Below the pieces are notes generated by a model. The model did no database searches, was not told the origin of the DNA, and saw nothing but the letters and a program-made list of their open reading frames with translations. The position numbers were made by a program, and so were the translations under genes. DNA of 64,000 bases from CAXTSE01 sp035554115 (GTDB lineage Bacteria; Actinomycetota; Actinomycetes; Actinomycetales; Microbacteriaceae): contig DATMIW010000013.1 in NCBI GenBank assembly GCA_035554115.1, forward strand, positions 94,848-158,847, read 5' to 3'. Shown piece after piece: positions 41,122 through 50,281 of the stretch; positions within the stretch are counted from its first letter, which is position 1, and the number at the start of each line of letters is the position of its first letter.

Positions 41122-43791
41122 TTAGATCGGGCCCCTCCTTCGGAAGAGCAACGGTGAGAACAACAAACCGGCAAGTCCGACGCCGAGCGAAACGGCAAGA
41201 CCTGAGCGAGCCAACGACTCGGTCGACGACGATTTTGTTCGACCGTCGTTGGCCTTGTCCGTACCAGCCGCCACCTCGGGGTCGCTTCCCAGGACAGCCG
41301 GGTCTGCGCCAGATTCGAACGATCCGTCCTGCGCTAAGCCCGATTCGAATGACGAATTCGTGGGCGGCGGGGCAACGTAGTCTTTGATCGAGATCGCGCT
41401 CGCTGCTGCCTGCTTCACCATGGCCTCGCTCAGGGGCACATATCCGGGGGGCAACTGGCCGCTCGCCGTGCCCGGCTCCTGACCAGTCGTCGTCACCTGG
41501 GTCAGCATGGACGAGACTTTGAAGCGAGTCGCCTGACTGCTCTTGGTCAGGTTCACGCCGGCATAGGTGACCATCGTCAGCGGATAGCCATCTGCGGGTA
41601 CCTGAGCGGGGTCCACCTGCGTCACCGAGTCGAGCGAGGTCGGTCGCAAGCCTTTAAGCGCCACCGTCATGCCTTCGGCGTCAGCCTTTACGGCCGTGGT
41701 GGTGTTGGGCACCAGCAGTTCTGCCGTGCTCAATGCATACCGAGCTGCAGACGCCGTGTCGGTGATCGAGATCACGAACTTGGAGCCGGGAACTTGCGGT
41801 CCGCTGCTCACCCAGGCACCCTGCTCACCAGCAGGATTGACGGCGGCGTCATCCCAGAAGGTCTTCGCCTGGGGGTCGGCTCGGAAAGTCTGACGCGCAG
41901 CGCTCAGCAGATCCTCGGAGTATGGCGAAAACTGAATCGAGTCGAAGCGCGACTTTTCGTGATTAAGGTTGAACGGCATCAGAGTTCCGTCGTTTTTTGG
42001 AAACGAATCGAGCGGCGACTCGGACAACTTGTGCGGAGTGCCGTCGAGATTGGTGAGACCGACAGGCTTTTGCACAGGGGTCTCGTGAAAGACGTTGTTC
42101 TCATCGAGCCACCACGGCACGACGGCGGAGAGGTTGCCCTGCCCGTCTTTCTGCCCGAAAGGCAGGTAGTAGGGGTTCACCGTCATTCCGGAAGGGTCGG
42201 GTGTGCCGTCTAAGAATGCGACGGCATCCTTGTCCGCGAGAATCCAGCGCCACACCTGACGTATTGCGTCGGCTCCACCCGGCCCCGGCAACACGATCGC
42301 TGGTGCCTCTGTGAACTGGCTGGCGTTGGGGTTCAGGGCCTTGAACTCGGGGTCGTCCGAAAGCCTGAAGTACTTCCGGTTGACCGCTCCAAGCTGAGCT
42401 GCATTCTTCGCGACGTCAGAGGGGCTGTACGGAACCGTGAACCTATATGACTGCGTCAGGATCTTGGCGAGCAGGCGCGGCGAGAGGACCATCTTTTCCT
42501 GCCGCCCCAAAGCGAATTCGGCATAGAACGCCACAACAACACCCGAAACGGCCACCGGCGCATAACTAATAGTCGAAGTGGCTAGCTGGTCTCGCCCGTC
42601 TTGTGTGGAGAGTTCTCCCGCGCTGACCGGAAATCCCGTGTAAATCGTGCTCGGAGACTGTTCCCCAGTCTCGACAAGCTGTTCCCGCGCGATCGAGTCC
42701 GGATTCGTTGAGAAGTTGAAGACCGTTTCGGTGGTCTTGCACAGCGAGGGCTGCCAAGAATTCATCGCACCGATCATCAGCTGCGAGCCGGAAACGCGCT
42801 CCTCGCCACTCCCTGGCGGGCACGTCGAGCCCGTGGGGGTGAAGTCCAAAGGAACGCTAATGCGGTTATCCCAGTAGTCGCATTTGGGGTCGATCGGGCT
42901 CCCCGCCTGAATCGAATTGGGTCGCCCCTTGCTATACGGCTGGTAGTCGTTATCTGGATCTGCAATTCCACTGCACTCGTAGCCATCGCCGCCGAAAATG
43001 GTGCCTCGGGGGACGATTACCAGCCAGCAACGAAGATGAGCTTCTGTCCCACACCCGAGGTGAGGCGCCTTGTAGGAAGACTGTGCTTCAAAGTCGAACC
43101 GACCGGAGCCATCGTTGCCGACGCGAGCGCTCGTGACCTCATTCGTCGACGAGGGATTGAAGTAGTTCAGGATCGGGTAGGTGGTCACGTTGTTCGCCGT
43201 CGTCGGCTTGCCCGAAACGACATCGCCGTAAGGCGTGCGGAAGGGCACATCAAAGGTGGGATCGGGGTTCAACCGAGAAAAGCGTGCGGTGTTGTCGAAA
43301 TAGACGGAGTTGCCGAGCCCGTTTCCCGGAGTATTCCGGCCACCCCATTCACAGGTTTCCCGGAAGTCGGCGGCACGCGGATTGGGACCCCAGCATTGCA
43401 TCGCTTGAACGAAGTTCTGCGCGTTCGCCCCGAAATCGGTGGATGCGACCGTGCCCGCCGCGAAGCCCGAAACGTTCACCGTGATTGCCTGATCGATGAT
43501 CCCTGTCGTCTGATTGACGGTCACGGATATGTTCTTGAACTCTGCGTAGTGCGGGCTGGATGGATCACGCGTTGGCTGCGATGATGCCGCCGTGGACGTG
43601 TCATTCACCCACTTCACAGTCAAAGACGACGGGACTGCGGCTCCAGCACCTTGCTGTTGGAGAGGTCCGACCACTGCGAAGCCGACGAGCGCGAGCACGA
43701 CCATCGCAACGGAGACTCCACGGGCCACCCCAGCCGCAGGAATGCGACGCAAGGTCCGGGAGAAGCGGGGGAGGGGGATTGACACGGCCAT
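41122..43791 (-). CDS. 889-residue anchored surface protein with PstS-like region
   Basis: A signal sequence (near residues 20-50) leads into a large Ser/Thr/Asn-rich ectodomain containing several Cys. A segment around residues 395-520 (STISYAPVAVSGVVVAFYAE, LSPRLLAKILTQSY, IRQVWRWILADKDAVAFL) resembles the second half of PstS-type binding proteins. The end is a Gly/Ala helix (LAVSLGVGLAGLLFSPLLF) and RRRGPI, a membrane anchor with no LPxTG. It starts 3 bp after the anchored PstS stop. It has no close relative I can name. Confidence 0.65.
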   Translation of the reverse strand: MAVSIPLPRFSRTLRRIPAAGVARGVSVAMVVLALVGFAVVGPLQQQGAGAAVPSSLTVKWVNDTSTAASSQPTRDPSSPHYAEFKNISVTVNQTTGIIDQAITVNVSGFAAGTVASTDFGANAQNFVQAMQCWGPNPRAADFRETCEWGGRNTPGNGLGNSVYFDNTARFSRLNPDPTFDVPFRTPYGDVVSGKPTTANNVTTYPILNYFNPSSTNEVTSARVGNDGSGRFDFEAQSSYKAPHLGCGTEAHLRCWLVIVPRGTIFGGDGYECSGIADPDNDYQPYSKGRPNSIQAGSPIDPKCDYWDNRISVPLDFTPTGSTCPPGSGEERVSGSQLMIGAMNSWQPSLCKTTETVFNFSTNPDSIAREQLVETGEQSPSTIYTGFPVSAGELSTQDGRDQLATSTISYAPVAVSGVVVAFYAEFALGRQEKMVLSPRLLAKILTQSYRFTVPYSPSDVAKNAAQLGAVNRKYFRLSDDPEFKALNPNASQFTEAPAIVLPGPGGADAIRQVWRWILADKDAVAFLDGTPDPSGMTVNPYYLPFGQKDGQGNLSAVVPWWLDENNVFHETPVQKPVGLTNLDGTPHKLSESPLDSFPKNDGTLMPFNLNHEKSRFDSIQFSPYSEDLLSAARQTFRADPQAKTFWDDAAVNPAGEQGAWVSSGPQVPGSKFVISITDTASAARYALSTAELLVPNTTTAVKADAEGMTVALKGLRPTSLDSVTQVDPAQVPADGYPLTMVTYAGVNLTKSSQATRFKVSSMLTQVTTTGQEPGTASGQLPPGYVPLSEAMVKQAAASAISIKDYVAPPPTNSSFESGLAQDGSFESGADPAVLGSDPEVAAGTDKANDGRTKSSSTESLARSGLAVSLGVGLAGLLFSPLLFRRRGPI

Positions 43792-43794
43792 ACG

Positions 43795-45522
43795 TTAGGA
43801 GCCTTCCGGTGGAACTACTACACGGCCGCGTTGTCTACGGGAAGCCGGTAGGTGAACAGTTGGAACTGCCTGTCGGGATCGCCGTTTCCGCTGTCTTCTC
43901 AGGCTCGGACCCTGCGCCAAAACCAACTGGCGCCGCCGCGCCAACAATGGCGGCAGCATGATCACACACGCGGCGAGCACAGCTCCGCTGACCATGAGCA
44001 GAAGCGTCGGCACCGGGACCCCGCGACCCGGCAGGTCAACGGGTGACGACGCAAGCACCGGATCCCCACCCCCAAGACTCGTCGCGCCGTCACCATTTCC
44101 GGTCCCGTTCCCGGCAGCGGTATTTGTCGAGTCACCGCCTGCGGAATTGGTCGTTCCCGCGACCGCCGCGCCCCCCGACGCCGCCGTAGCCGTTCCCTTC
44201 GCTCCCCCGGTACCCGTCAAACACTGATCGGGACCCTTCTTGTCACAGGCCTGCGGCTGAGGTGCCTGAGCAGCCAGCTTGTTCGTCCCATCGGGTGAGA
44301 AGGTCGGATTGTTACATTTCGAAATATTCTTGTTGGTGGAATCTCCACCGGGAATCTTCTGTACCTGCTCGAGTCCCGCCGCCGCGAGGTTGATGGGCAA
44401 TGGCGAATAGCCGAGAACCTCCGCCTGCTGCTGGCCTTCACACAAGAAATACGACGAGAAGTCGGCCAGAGTCAGGCCTTTGTTCTCGGTGAAATTCGAC
44501 TCCAGCGCCGTCGGAATGATCATGTATGAATACGACGACAGCGGATAGGTTCGGGGGTCGGGGTTGGTGTAGACCCCGCTCAATTTTGCGGTGAGATAGT
44601 CGGGCGAATTCGGGTCCTTGTTAATGACCGCGGCAAGCAAGGAAACTGCAACATTGGACGCCGATGGTTCGGTGTAATAGCCCGCGGCATTGAGCAATTT
44701 GGCGATCGGAAAGTGCGTCTTAATGGCATAGGACGCCTCCACGTAGGTGATTGCGCCCACCGACTGGTCTTTCGCGACGGCACCGGCGACGTTGCTCGAT
44801 CCCTGCTGCGCGAGGAATGCCGATCCGGGAACTACCGGGTAGTTCGAGGTGATGCCGCAGTTGCTGCGCCCCGCTTTCGCACAGTAGGCGTTCCAAATCC
44901 CGGGGTATAGCGCCCGCATCCAAGCGGTCAGCTGAGCGCTGGTGCCCGAGCCATCGGAACGCACCACCGGAACAATTGTTATCGCGGGCAAGGCGAGTTT
45001 TGGGTTGTCGGCAGCGATGGCCGGATCGTTCCATTTGGTGATTACGCCGGTGAAGATCTTGGCCACGGTCTCGCCTGAAAGACGAAGATTGGTAACCCGC
45101 TTGCCCCCGATGACCAGGTTGTACATGAACGAGGTTCCACCGGCCACGATCGGGACATAGGCGAACTGTCGGTCCGGACGCTTGTCGGGCGCATCGCTTC
45201 CGGAGAGCGCATACGGAATTTCAGAGACGCCGAAGTCCGTGCTTCCCAACGCGAACTGGTTGCGGCCTGTTGTCGACCCCGCGGTGCCGTCGAAGTTGAC
45301 CGTCCACTTGTAGTTAGCGAAGACATTTCGAATCCACTGGTCCATTGCGTTGGCGGACCACGTGGACCCCGACCCGGAGATTGGGGCGTGGATCGTTCCC
45401 ACGGCATCAGCACGAGAGGGGAGCGCCACCGACGGCACGGCCACCAGAGCACCGATCAGCGCGGTGCCAAGCACTATTCGCAGAACCACGCGGAGCGGGG
45501 CAGAGGGTCGCCGTCGAATCAT
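43795..45522 (-). CDS. pstS: PstS-like phosphate-binding protein anchored by C-terminal helix
   Basis: 575 residues. A signal peptide without a lipobox is followed by a binding domain (about 40-390) carrying the phosphate loops SGSGSTWSANAMDQW and VVRSDGSGTSAQL, plus KIFTGVITKWNDPAI as in classical PstS. Then comes a ~90-residue Gly/Thr/Ala/Asn linker, a helix (TLLLMVSGAVLAACVIMLPP) and a strongly basic ~45-residue tail. Classical Gram-positive PstS proteins are lipoproteins, so this anchoring is different. It overlaps pstA as ATGA. Confidence 0.85.
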   Translation of the reverse strand: MIRRRPSAPLRVVLRIVLGTALIGALVAVPSVALPSRADAVGTIHAPISGSGSTWSANAMDQWIRNVFANYKWTVNFDGTAGSTTGRNQFALGSTDFGVSEIPYALSGSDAPDKRPDRQFAYVPIVAGGTSFMYNLVIGGKRVTNLRLSGETVAKIFTGVITKWNDPAIAADNPKLALPAITIVPVVRSDGSGTSAQLTAWMRALYPGIWNAYCAKAGRSNCGITSNYPVVPGSAFLAQQGSSNVAGAVAKDQSVGAITYVEASYAIKTHFPIAKLLNAAGYYTEPSASNVAVSLLAAVINKDPNSPDYLTAKLSGVYTNPDPRTYPLSSYSYMIIPTALESNFTENKGLTLADFSSYFLCEGQQQAEVLGYSPLPINLAAAGLEQVQKIPGGDSTNKNISKCNNPTFSPDGTNKLAAQAPQPQACDKKGPDQCLTGTGGAKGTATAASGGAAVAGTTNSAGGDSTNTAAGNGTGNGDGATSLGGGDPVLASSPVDLPGRGVPVPTLLLMVSGAVLAACVIMLPPLLARRRQLVLAQGPSLRRQRKRRSRQAVPTVHLPASRRQRGRVVVPPEGS

Positions 45523-46730
45523 GAGGGAGATGTCCTTTCGCGTTCACTAACGCCGCCGCCTACATGCCGGCGAGCGCCAAGCTCGCGGGCCCGAAACCGG
45601 TAGTCGTCGACTTTCGACTGGCGCGTACGCGCACGCTCCTGGCGCGAGGAAAGTTGCCCCGGCCCCCGGCCTCCGATGATCCGCGCAAGCGCGAACAGCA
45701 GCACGACCAAGACCATCAGCACCGCCGCGCTGCCGAAACCGCGCGCAATCATGTTGGGCTCGGGCGAACGTACAAGTGCGAACGTGGTCAGTGGAAGGGA
45801 TGACATCGGCCCCGACAAGGGGTTCAGGTTGAGGAATGTGGTCGCACCAGCGGTCAACAAAACGGGAGAGGTCTCGCCGATCCCTCGCGCGGTACCGAGA
45901 ATGATCGCGGTCGTCAAACCGGAACGCGCAGTCGGCAGAGTGACTGTCCAGACGGTGCGCCACGTCGAGGCACCCAGTGCCCGCGCGGCTTCTTTCAGGT
46001 TGCCAGGCACAAGGCGTAGCACCACGTCCGCCGACCGAATGATGATGGGAAGCATCATCACCGTGATCGCGAGCGACGCAGCTAACCCGGAGCGATTGAA
46101 ACCGAGAAAGATAATTACCGTCGCGTAGATAAAGAGTCCCGCGACGATCGATGGCAATGCGGTCATCGCTTCGACGATGGTGCGAACGATCCGGGCATAT
46201 CGACCCGGATACTCGCTCAAAAAGACCGCCGTCAGCAAACCAAGGGGAACGCTGACGGCCAGGGCCATCGTGATCATGATCAGCGTTCCCGCCATGGCAT
46301 GGATCACGCCACCCTTCGACAGCGGATCGAGCGGCCCCGCAAGGCTCATGTCCTGTACAAAGAAATTGAGGTTACCGAGCGGCCCCAGGCCGCGCCCGAC
46401 CGTGTAGAACACGACCGAAAAGAGGGCGAGCAGCATCAGAAATGCGAGCGAATTGACGACCACCTCGATGATCCGGTCACGTACCGTGGGGCCGTTTTCG
46501 TCGAACGAGGTCACCACCATGAAGAGCAGCAAGAACAGTCCGTAGGAGATCAGAACAAACCCTAGGAATCCCTCGAGAGGCAGCGCCGAGAAGTAGAGCC
46601 ACGAGGTGAAGCCGATGGATGCTGCTGCGCATCCGAGCAGCCGGATTACGTCAACGGTGCGGATTGTGGCTGTGTTGCGGCGCGCTTCGGGGGTCGTGGG
46701 TGGCAGGCGATCACCAATTACGGTCGTCAT
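45519..46730 (-). CDS. pstA: Phosphate ABC transporter permease PstA
   Basis: 403 residues with six or more membrane segments. The permease EAA-type loop is LKEAARALGASTWRTVWTVT, and GTARGIGETSPVLLTAG is typical of PstA. The protein is longer than usual at both ends: an N-terminal helix pair (residues 27-70) and an Arg-rich ~45-residue C-terminal tail. It pairs with PstC to form the phosphate channel. It overlaps pstC by one base (TGATG). Confidence 0.93.
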   Translation of the reverse strand: MTTVIGDRLPPTTPEARRNTATIRTVDVIRLLGCAAASIGFTSWLYFSALPLEGFLGFVLISYGLFLLLFMVVTSFDENGPTVRDRIIEVVVNSLAFLMLLALFSVVFYTVGRGLGPLGNLNFFVQDMSLAGPLDPLSKGGVIHAMAGTLIMITMALAVSVPLGLLTAVFLSEYPGRYARIVRTIVEAMTALPSIVAGLFIYATVIIFLGFNRSGLAASLAITVMMLPIIIRSADVVLRLVPGNLKEAARALGASTWRTVWTVTLPTARSGLTTAIILGTARGIGETSPVLLTAGATTFLNLNPLSGPMSSLPLTTFALVRSPEPNMIARGFGSAAVLMVLVVLLFALARIIGGRGPGQLSSRQERARTRQSKVDDYRFRARELGARRHVGGGVSERERTSPS

Positions 46731-47749
46731 CAGTCTCCTTGGCTTCCGGATCGGCTACGCGAAATGATGATCGACGCAACGAAGTTCACAACAAGCGTCA
46801 TCAGAAACAGCGCGAGTCCTGCGGCCATCAGCGCCGACAACTCAAAAGGCGAAGCCTCGTTGTAGCGCAACGCGATCAGTGCAGAAATCGTGTTGGCACC
46901 CTTCTCGAGGATGTGCGGCTGAATCACGAAGACTGGCGAGATGATCAGATAGACCGCAATCGTCTCTCCTAGGGCGCGCCCAAGGCCGAGCATCGTGCCG
47001 CCGATAATGCCGCCACGGCCGAACGGCAGAACAACGCTGCGGATCATTCCCCACCGGGTGGCGCCGAGGGCCAACGCTCCCTCGCGTTCGCCGAGCGGCG
47101 CTTGCGTGAACACCTCCCGCATGATCGAACTCGTGATCGGGGCCACCATAAGTCCAACAACAAGGCCTGCGATAAAGGTGGAGGCCGCGAAAACCGTAGG
47201 CGTGGCCAGCGGATCATCAGCTTTGAAGCCGTGAACTGTGAAGATCGGGATCCAGCCCAAGTAGCTTGCAATCCATTGCGATACCGGCAGGATCTCAGGA
47301 CTAAGAAAAAAGAGTCCCCACAACCCATAGACCACGCTGGGCACAGCAGCCATAAGATCGACGATCGTCACGAGAGCGTTCTTGATCTTGCGGGGAGCGT
47401 ATTCGCTGATGTATAGCGCGGTGCCGAGCGAGAGTGGCAATGCGAAAAAGATCGCGGTCAGGGCAATCAGGATGGTACCGACCAGGACCGCAGCAATTCC
47501 GAACTTCCCCGAGTTGGGATCCCAGGCCTGCTCGGTCAGGAAGTTGAGTCCGGCGACCTGGATTGCCTGATAGCCCTGATAGAGCAAGAACAGCCCGACC
47601 AGCGACATGATAACGAGCACCACCGTGCCGCTTCCGCGTGCAATCCAACGGAAAGCCACATCGGGTCGATCAACAGCGGCGACGAGGCGGCGAGGCCGGT
47701 CCATTGACGATTCGCTGGCCGGGACGTCGATCTTCTCAGTGACGCTCAC
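46730..47749 (-). CDS. pstC: Phosphate ABC transporter permease PstC
   Basis: 339 residues from GTG 47749, overlapping the upstream stop as GTGA. Six membrane segments are visible. The family motifs are LPLSLGTALYISEYAPRKIK, LMAAVPSVVYGLWGLFFL, and the EAA loop REGALALGATRWGMIRSVVL, then GLGRALGETIAVYL. It is the first transport gene of the operon. Confidence 0.94.
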   Translation of the reverse strand: MSVTEKIDVPASESSMDRPRRLVAAVDRPDVAFRWIARGSGTVVLVIMSLVGLFLLYQGYQAIQVAGLNFLTEQAWDPNSGKFGIAAVLVGTILIALTAIFFALPLSLGTALYISEYAPRKIKNALVTIVDLMAAVPSVVYGLWGLFFLSPEILPVSQWIASYLGWIPIFTVHGFKADDPLATPTVFAASTFIAGLVVGLMVAPITSSIMREVFTQAPLGEREGALALGATRWGMIRSVVLPFGRGGIIGGTMLGLGRALGETIAVYLIISPVFVIQPHILEKGANTISALIALRYNEASPFELSALMAAGLALFLMTLVVNFVASIIISRSRSGSQGD

Positions 47750-48234
47750 GCCAATTCCTTCCGTGCCTCGACCAACCCACGACGAACCTCAACAGGTTCA
47801 GCTAGCCGGGTCCCAGCCCCAAGCTCGGCGCGGGCGACAGCCTGTAGCGCGAGGGTGCCCGACTTCCGTCGGTCTCGATCAGACGCATACCAACGTGCGC
47901 ATGTCATTACCGGCAGATCGTCGAGCTCTACGACCCAGCCGTACAACCCACGATCGGGTTCGCTCACCAAGGAAATTAACAAGTCGTCGCAACGGTCGAT
48001 CACTCCGCGGGCTCTCGAACTGGCTTCCGCAAAGGTGGGAAAAATCTCAGCGCCGCGACCAAGCTGACGGTTGTTGGCCGACATTAGCTGCCAGATGACT
48101 GCGGCACCTGTCGTTTGCACCTCGATCGGCGTTCCGCCCGCGATGAGTTGATCACGATGCATCGCCCATGGAAGAAGTTTGGGGCTGTCCCTCGCAATAA
48201 ATCGCGTGAACACCAGGCGCGGGGCAGCCGACAT
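47746..48234 (-). CDS. YegP/DUF1508-like small protein (paralogue B), first gene of the pst operon
   Basis: 162 residues if started at MSAAPRLVFTRF (48234), chosen by analogy with the paralogue's MSDGPKVVYTR; ATG 48243 is also possible. It has the same two repeats: VIWQLMSANNRQLGRGAEIF and YGWVVELDDLPVMTCARWYA, followed by SDRDRRKSGTLALQAVARAE. An extra ~20-residue tail follows. Its stop overlaps the pstC start, so it is translationally coupled to the transporter. The function is unknown; a role in phosphate sensing or regulation is only inference. Confidence 0.65.
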   Translation of the reverse strand: MSAAPRLVFTRFIARDSPKLLPWAMHRDQLIAGGTPIEVQTTGAAVIWQLMSANNRQLGRGAEIFPTFAEASSRARGVIDRCDDLLISLVSEPDRGLYGWVVELDDLPVMTCARWYASDRDRRKSGTLALQAVARAELGAGTRLAEPVEVRRGLVEARKELA

Positions 48235-48243
48235 TCTCGCCAT

Positions 48244-48454
48244 CACTCTCGGGGTCTTTTGGGGTAACGCACAGCGCCTGGGGGTAAGGCCGCTGATCAG
48301 GACAGATTTGATCGGTCTCCCAGGAACGAGCACCCTCAGTCGCGCGAACTACGCCTTTCCCCGATGTGAACATTCAGTGTCTGGCGCCGTGGCGACAAAC
48401 CGTTCATGCGGGCTTCGTCAGACGTTCAACGAAATAGGCCATGGTCTAGCCATC
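48244..48454. promoter_or_regulatory. Divergent promoter region, pst operon / lipoprotein
   Basis: 211 bp without a gene. GTGAACATTC at 48365 (complement of a GTTCAC half-site, as in actinobacterial PHO boxes) and another GTGAACACC at 48205 are the only hints of phosphate control. They do not form a clear tandem box. Confidence 0.3.
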
Positions 48455-49180
48455 ATGAAGAGTCCCCTGTTTCCGCTCGTTGTCGTGTCAGTGCTCGGAC
48501 TCACCGCCTGTGCCAGCTCAGCCGCAGGCGAGCCGACCGAGACCCCGACGGCCAGCCCGTCCTCAAGCAACGCCATCGTCACGCCCGGCCCCATCGAGCC
48601 CGACACCACCCTGATTATCAAGGCGACCGCGACCCATAAGAACGGTGCGCAGCTTGCCCTCGAACTCCGAGTTCACGCCTCAACGCCGTGGAGCGATGTG
48701 GCCGCACAGACCATTCCCGCGGCATTCGAGCAGGATTGCGGGTACACCAGCAAGAAGCTCGCCGACGAGAAGTGGGGATTCACTCGGGCCAACCTGACGG
48801 CCATCCCCACGGCCGATTCCACGGCAACTTGGCCATCCGACAGTCAGATCAGCTTGTCACCGTCAGGGAAATCCGTTCCATCAGTCGGACGCGGCACTCT
48901 GTCTAGTAACGGTCCGTGTGGAGACGTGAAGACTTTCACAATGGCAGGGTCCGGTGCGCTTGCCATCGGTATCGCCGGCGACGCGGATGAATCCGCACCG
49001 AAGCCACTCACCGGGTGGACACAGGAGGTGTTCGGTTTCCTTGTAGGAAAGTCGTCTCACGCGACACTCACCGAGTGCACCATCCAACTCACTGACCGCG
49101 GGGCAACGGACACTGGAACCATAATGTGGCCGCGCCACATCGACGGCACATCCTGCCTTTTCGGCGACTCGTCTAACTGA
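48455..49180 (+). CDS. Lipoprotein of unknown function
   Basis: 241 residues from ATG 48455. A signal peptide with lipobox LTAC (Cys near residue 19) is followed by a Thr/Ser/Pro linker and a ~190-residue domain with at least four further Cys (EQDCGYTSKK, SNGPCGDVK, TLTECTIQL, GTSCLFG), which may form disulfides. It diverges from the pst operon. I do not recognise the family. Confidence 0.75.
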   Translation: MKSPLFPLVVVSVLGLTACASSAAGEPTETPTASPSSSNAIVTPGPIEPDTTLIIKATATHKNGAQLALELRVHASTPWSDVAAQTIPAAFEQDCGYTSKKLADEKWGFTRANLTAIPTADSTATWPSDSQISLSPSGKSVPSVGRGTLSSNGPCGDVKTFTMAGSGALAIGIAGDADESAPKPLTGWTQEVFGFLVGKSSHATLTECTIQLTDRGATDTGTIMWPRHIDGTSCLFGDSSN

Positions 49181-49231
49181 GCTACGTCAACGGTCGCTTC
49201 GGCTAACCCTCCGCGAGCGGGCACCACCGAC

Positions 49232-49256
49232 GCGGCGAAAGGCGCGTATCGGAACC
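49232..49256. repeat. Partial type A repeat
   Basis: GCGGCGAAAGGCGCG then TATCGGAACC, the right half of the type A element. It lies 50 bp past the lipoprotein stop. Confidence 0.6.
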
Positions 49257-49364
49257 CCACCGATCCGTCACAAACTGCGCCAAATCCAGACTCTTAGAGC
49301 GTTATACGACGGATCAGCGCGCTATTGCGCGGATGCGGGCAAGGCCCACGCGCTGATCGCGCAA

Positions 49365-49396
49365 AGATGGGGGCGACCGAATGGTCGCCCCCATCT
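49365..49396. terminator. Terminator of the metF-like gene
   Basis: A perfect 14-bp stem AGATGGGGGCGACC / GGTCGCCCCCATCT with a GAAT loop. On the minus strand it is followed by TTTG. Confidence 0.85.
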
Positions 49397-49406
49397 CGCG
49401 TCGACG

Positions 49407-50240
49407 CTACTTGGTCTCGGCGTCGAACTTCGTGATCCAGTCGGCGGTGGTCTTCAGACCGCCGAAGGCGTAGAAGTGCAGCTTCACTTCGCCGTGCTTC
49501 GCCGGGTCGTATCCGTCACTCAGCGCGCGGAGGAACTTGTCGGGGCCGGCCGTTCCCAGCAGGTTGGTCAGCGACATCCCGTACTTGGCGACGATCGTGG
49601 CCGAGGAGCCGACGCCAAAGCGGCGCGCGTAGCCGAGCAGGCGCTTGATGCCGGCCGGGCCGGGGATTCCGAGGCGGATGGGCAGGTTGATGCCGCGCTT
49701 GCGAACCTCTTCGAGCCAGGTGAATACGGGGTCGACGTCGAAGCTGAACTGGGTGAGGATCACGCCGTCGAGTCCCTGCTCGAGAAGTGCCTTGTTCTTC
49801 GACTCGAGGGCTTCCCACAGTTGCTCGTCGGTGATGTCAGGGTGCCCCTCGGGGTATCCCGCAATGTTGACCTCTTTGACGCCGTACCCGGGCAGAAGAC
49901 CGGTCTGGATCACCTCTGCCGAGCTCGCGTACGGACCCTCGGGAACTGCCGGGTCGCCACCGACAACGAACACCTTCTCGATGGCCTGGACACCCTGGAG
50001 CGCGACAAGGAACTCGTCGAGCGCCTCCTGCGACGCCAGCCGGCGAGCGGAAACGTGCGGAATCGGCACGAAGCCGAACTCGCGGACGGCCTTGGATGCC
50101 GTCACGCGCATTTTGAGGTCTTCGTTGCCGAGGAACGTCACATTGATGCGGGTTCCCTGCGGGATGGAGTTGCGAGCTTCTTCGAGAGCGGGAACATCCT
50201 TACCCGTCATCTCAATCGAATAGTCGTCGAGCAGTTTCAT
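49407..50240 (-). CDS. metF: Methylenetetrahydrofolate reductase-like (MetF family)
   Basis: 277 residues from ATG 50240. It has the FAD-binding TIM-barrel features FGFVPIPHVSARRLASQEAL (the H-x-x-x-R region), VFVVGGDPAVPEGPY, EVNIAGYPEGHPDI, VILTQFSFDVD and IRLGIPGPAGIKRLLGYARR. MetF interconverts 5-methyl- and 5,10-methylene-THF. Right behind a LigM-type demethylase it most likely recycles the methyl-THF formed there, as metF does beside ligM in Sphingobium. A palindromic operator lies 42 bp upstream. Confidence 0.9.
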   Translation of the reverse strand: MKLLDDYSIEMTGKDVPALEEARNSIPQGTRINVTFLGNEDLKMRVTASKAVREFGFVPIPHVSARRLASQEALDEFLVALQGVQAIEKVFVVGGDPAVPEGPYASSAEVIQTGLLPGYGVKEVNIAGYPEGHPDITDEQLWEALESKNKALLEQGLDGVILTQFSFDVDPVFTWLEEVRKRGINLPIRLGIPGPAGIKRLLGYARRFGVGSSATIVAKYGMSLTNLLGTAGPDKFLRALSDGYDPAKHGEVKLHFYAFGGLKTTADWITKFDAETK

Positions 50241-50281
50241 CGGTGAAATCCTTAGGTGGTCGGTAGTCCACAGCGTATCGG

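Noticed and set aside
41122..43791. LPxTG-type sortase substrate
   Set aside because: No LPxTG or similar pentapeptide precedes the C-terminal helix; simple membrane anchoring is more likely.
48205..48374. PHO box for the pst operon
   Set aside because: Two GTGAAC motifs are too far apart and not in the tandem arrangement; phosphate control remains unproven. Recorded only as a low-confidence region.
49181..49406. Possible CRISPR or small RNA because of repeated GCG-rich motifs
   Set aside because: There is only one half repeat and one terminator, and no regular spacing.
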